This document shows, in pieces, positions 21,506-23,283 of a DNA stretch of 23,283 bases. Positions within the stretch are counted from its first letter, which is position 1. Every line of letters begins with the position of its first letter. Made by a program: the position numbers and the translations under genes. Source of the DNA: JAVVEZ01 sp032250895. GTDB taxonomy: Bacteria > Pseudomonadota > Gammaproteobacteria > Pseudomonadales > Pseudohongiellaceae. The stretch lies in assembly GCA_032250895.1 (NCBI GenBank), contig JAVVEZ010000053.1:1-23283 (forward strand). The letters are read 5' to 3'. Below the pieces are notes generated by a model. The model was not told the origin of the DNA and did not search any database. It saw nothing but the letters and a program-made list of their open reading frames with translations.

Positions 21506-22740
21506 CAGCAGAACCGGTAAATGTCAAATGGCCCGAACCGCGCACGACCCGGGTGCCGCTGGGCCTGATGTCCGATCCGGCCATCCACGCGCTGGAGCAA
21601 CAAAAAATATTTCAGGGAGAGACCTGGCACTACCTGTGTCTGGAAGCGGAGATTCCGGAACCGGGCGTCTATAAGACCACCGCCATCGGCGCCACCCCCA
21701 TTGTGGTTACCCGCGATGAGCAGGGACAAATTCATGCCCTCATCAACCGCTGCAAGCACAAGGGGGCATTGGTGTGTGTGGAACCCTGCGGCAAGGTGAA
21801 AACCCTGCGCTGCCTCTATCACGGCTGGAGTTACGATCTGTCCGGCAAACTCCGTTTCGTGCCCTTTGAAAAGGGCGTGCAGAACAAGGGTGGCATGCCG
21901 GAAACCTTCGACAAGTCGGCCCACGGCCTGACGGCGCTCAGAACGACCTGTCTGCACGGTGTGGTGTTTGGCACCCACAGTGCCACGGTGGCAGAGCTGG
22001 CAGACTATCTTGGTCCGGCCATGCTGGCCCATTTCAAACGGATATTCCATAAGCCGGTGGAAATTCTTGGTTATTATCATCAGGTCATGCACAACAACTG
22101 GAAGCTTTATATGGAGAATGCCAGAGACTCCTATCATGCCACCATCCTGCATGCCTTTTATGCCACCTTCAAGCTGAACCGTCTGACCATGGGGGGCGGG
22201 CTGACGGTGGATCATGAAGGCTGGAACACCATGAATTATTCCATCGGGGCAAGTCTGGCTGACGGGGAGTATGAGGGCAGCGGCCTGCGCTCGGTGATGG
22301 CTGATGTGGGCCTGGCGGATGCATCGCTGCTGCACAATCGACAGGAATTTGCCGACGGCATTACCGTGGCCATCCAGTCAATTTTTCCCGGCTGCGTCAA
22401 CCAGCAGATCTACAACACTCTGGCATTGCGCCAGGCGGTGCCGCTGGATGTGGACAGGACCGAACTGCACTGGACTTTTTTTGGCTATCGCGATGATGAT
22501 GCCGAATTGCGGCAGATGCGCCTGAAACAGGCCAACCTGATCGGCCCGGCCGGTTATGTGTCGATGGAGGACGGCGTCATCGGTGAATATGTACAGCGCG
22601 GTATTGCCGGTGAAGGCCAGAGTGCAAACGCCATGCTGGAGATGGGTGGCAGCGATATTGCCTCGGTGACCGACTCACGCGCCAATGAGACCACTGTCAG
22701 GGGCTTCTGGCAGGCCTACAGGAGCCTGATGGGACTATGA
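21502..22740 (+). CDS. Rieske ring-hydroxylating oxygenase, alpha subunit
   Basis: The catalytic subunit of 412 residues. The Rieske [2Fe-2S] ligands are Cys84, His86, Cys104 and His107 (CKH, 17 residues, CLYH). The mononuclear iron site is Asp209 (the bridging residue), His212 and His217 in ARDSYHATILH, with Asp357 in SMEDGVIGEYVQRG as the likely third ligand. The enzyme would add O2 to, or hydroxylate, an aromatic ring. The layout resembles the anthranilate dioxygenase, salicylate 5-hydroxylase and terephthalate dioxygenase group. With an AAHS transporter just before it, an aromatic carboxylate is the likely substrate, but the exact one cannot be told. It overlaps both neighbours by ATGA. 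No reductase or ferredoxin gene is in this operon within the window. Confidence 0.93.
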   Translation: MTAEPVNVKWPEPRTTRVPLGLMSDPAIHALEQQKIFQGETWHYLCLEAEIPEPGVYKTTAIGATPIVVTRDEQGQIHALINRCKHKGALVCVEPCGKVKTLRCLYHGWSYDLSGKLRFVPFEKGVQNKGGMPETFDKSAHGLTALRTTCLHGVVFGTHSATVAELADYLGPAMLAHFKRIFHKPVEILGYYHQVMHNNWKLYMENARDSYHATILHAFYATFKLNRLTMGGGLTVDHEGWNTMNYSIGASLADGEYEGSGLRSVMADVGLADASLLHNRQEFADGITVAIQSIFPGCVNQQIYNTLALRQAVPLDVDRTELHWTFFGYRDDDAELRQMRLKQANLIGPAGYVSMEDGVIGEYVQRGIAGEGQSANAMLEMGGSDIASVTDSRANETTVRGFWQAYRSLMGL

Positions 22741-23222
22741 ACGATGACCACACCGGGCTTGAACTGGAACGGCGGGTTATGGCGCTGCACAGGCGTTATA
22801 TCCGGGTGATTGACGATGACCGGCTGGAGGAATGGCCGGGTCTTTTTAGCGAAGATGGCCTCTATAAAATCGTCACCCGGGAAAATTACAGCCAGAACCT
22901 GCCCCTGGCGCTGATGTCCTGTGAGGGGCGGGGCATGATGCAGGACCGGGTGACGGGCTTCAGGCGCATCAACGTCTATGAGTCCCAACGCTATTCACAT
23001 CAGGGCAGCGGTCTGGAAATCCTCAGGGCCGATGACAGGGTCGTGGAATGTATCTCCAATTACCTGGTGGTGCGCACCATGATCCACGGTGCCATGTCGA
23101 TTTTTTCCGCAGGCGTCTATCAGGACCAGATTCTGCTTGACGCGCACGCGGACAAATTTCTGGAACGCATCGTCATCCCTGATTCCCGCCAGATCGATAC
23201 CTTGCTGGTTATTCCACTGTAG
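22737..23222 (+). CDS. Ring-hydroxylating oxygenase, beta subunit
   Basis: The structural small subunit of 161 residues with the NTF2/SnoaL-like cone fold: LHRRYIRVIDDDRLEEWPGLFSEDGLYKI, then ENYSQNLPLALMSCEGRGMMQDRV and INVYESQRYSHQGSG. It associates with the alpha subunit, usually as alpha3beta3. The DRV and YE-QRYxH segments are those of small subunits from the anthranilate/salicylate/terephthalate group. It begins in the alpha stop codon (ATGA) and has the full family length, so it is complete. Only 61 bases remain in the window after it, without a further start. Confidence 0.92.
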   Translation: MNDDHTGLELERRVMALHRRYIRVIDDDRLEEWPGLFSEDGLYKIVTRENYSQNLPLALMSCEGRGMMQDRVTGFRRINVYESQRYSHQGSGLEILRADDRVVECISNYLVVRTMIHGAMSIFSAGVYQDQILLDAHADKFLERIVIPDSRQIDTLLVIPL

Positions 23223-23224
23223 CC

Positions 23225-23236
23225 GCTCCTAGGAGC
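23225..23236. repeat. 12-bp perfect palindrome after the oxygenase beta gene
   Basis: GCTCCTAGGAGC is a perfect palindrome three bases after the beta-subunit stop. ACCAAT and ATTGGT then face each other across 19 bases near the window end. No T run follows, so this is more like a REP-type element than an intrinsic terminator. The window edge may cut it. Confidence 0.5.
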
Positions 23237-23283
23237 CTGCGCCGTAGAAACCAATCGGCCTGCGACTTCCCCACATTGGTCCA

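Noticed and set aside
1..23283. tRNA, rRNA, CRISPR, insertion sequence or prophage
   Set aside because: I read through for cloverleaf-like arms, regularly spaced repeats, transposase motifs and phage genes and saw none.

Overview
The window looks like chromosomal DNA from a Gram-negative proteobacterium, most likely a gammaproteobacterium. The reasons are glutathione-dependent formaldehyde oxidation, the cbpA-cbpM pair, outer-membrane and lipoprotein signals, and an ECF sigma operon ending in a DUF3106-type gene. GC is moderate to high. I saw no rRNA, tRNA, CRISPR array, transposase or phage gene. The species cannot be named from sequence alone.

Left part (1-4400). A small ribbon-helix-helix antitoxin-like gene with a clear sigma70 promoter lies at the left edge. 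Next come fghA and adhC on the minus strand, the two-step glutathione-dependent formaldehyde detoxification pathway. adhC has an intrinsic terminator-like hairpin inside its own leader. Divergent from it is a ferredoxin reductase / [2Fe-2S] ferredoxin pair. Downstream of the ferredoxin is the most striking non-coding signal of the window: a sigmaE-like promoter, a stem-loop that begins at the predicted start site, a short linker, and a strong terminator with eight T. Together these predict an sRNA of about 86 nt. Nine bases of its loop are exactly complementary to the Shine-Dalgarno region of the neighbouring triheme cytochrome c gene.

Middle part (4400-13400). This holds the triheme c-type lipoprotein, a conserved hypothetical, a TauE/SafE exporter, a D-2-hydroxyacid dehydrogenase and a dienelactone-hydrolase-like enzyme. 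A three-gene cassette follows: two tandem DUF3237 paralogues and an exported S24-like protein that appears to have lost its catalytic dyad. Then come the DnaJ-type co-chaperone cbpA and its modulator cbpM, behind a well-formed FNR/ANR box placed at -41.5, and a convergent cardiolipin synthase whose stop overlaps that of cbpM.

Right part (13400-23283). A translationally coupled envelope-stress-like operon encodes an ECF sigma factor, a single-span anti-sigma-like protein, a small acidic exported protein and a DUF3106 protein. It is followed by a cell-wall pair (YkuD L,D-transpeptidase with an NTF2-like tail, and an M14 peptidase that is a probable lipoprotein) and by a large outer-membrane beta-barrel of the CBM9/DUF5916 type. 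Last is a catabolic operon whose three genes overlap by ATGA: an AAHS-family aromatic-acid transporter and the alpha and beta subunits of a Rieske ring-hydroxylating oxygenase. That oxygenase lacks local electron-transfer genes, and the ferredoxin pair 17 kb upstream is one possible partner.
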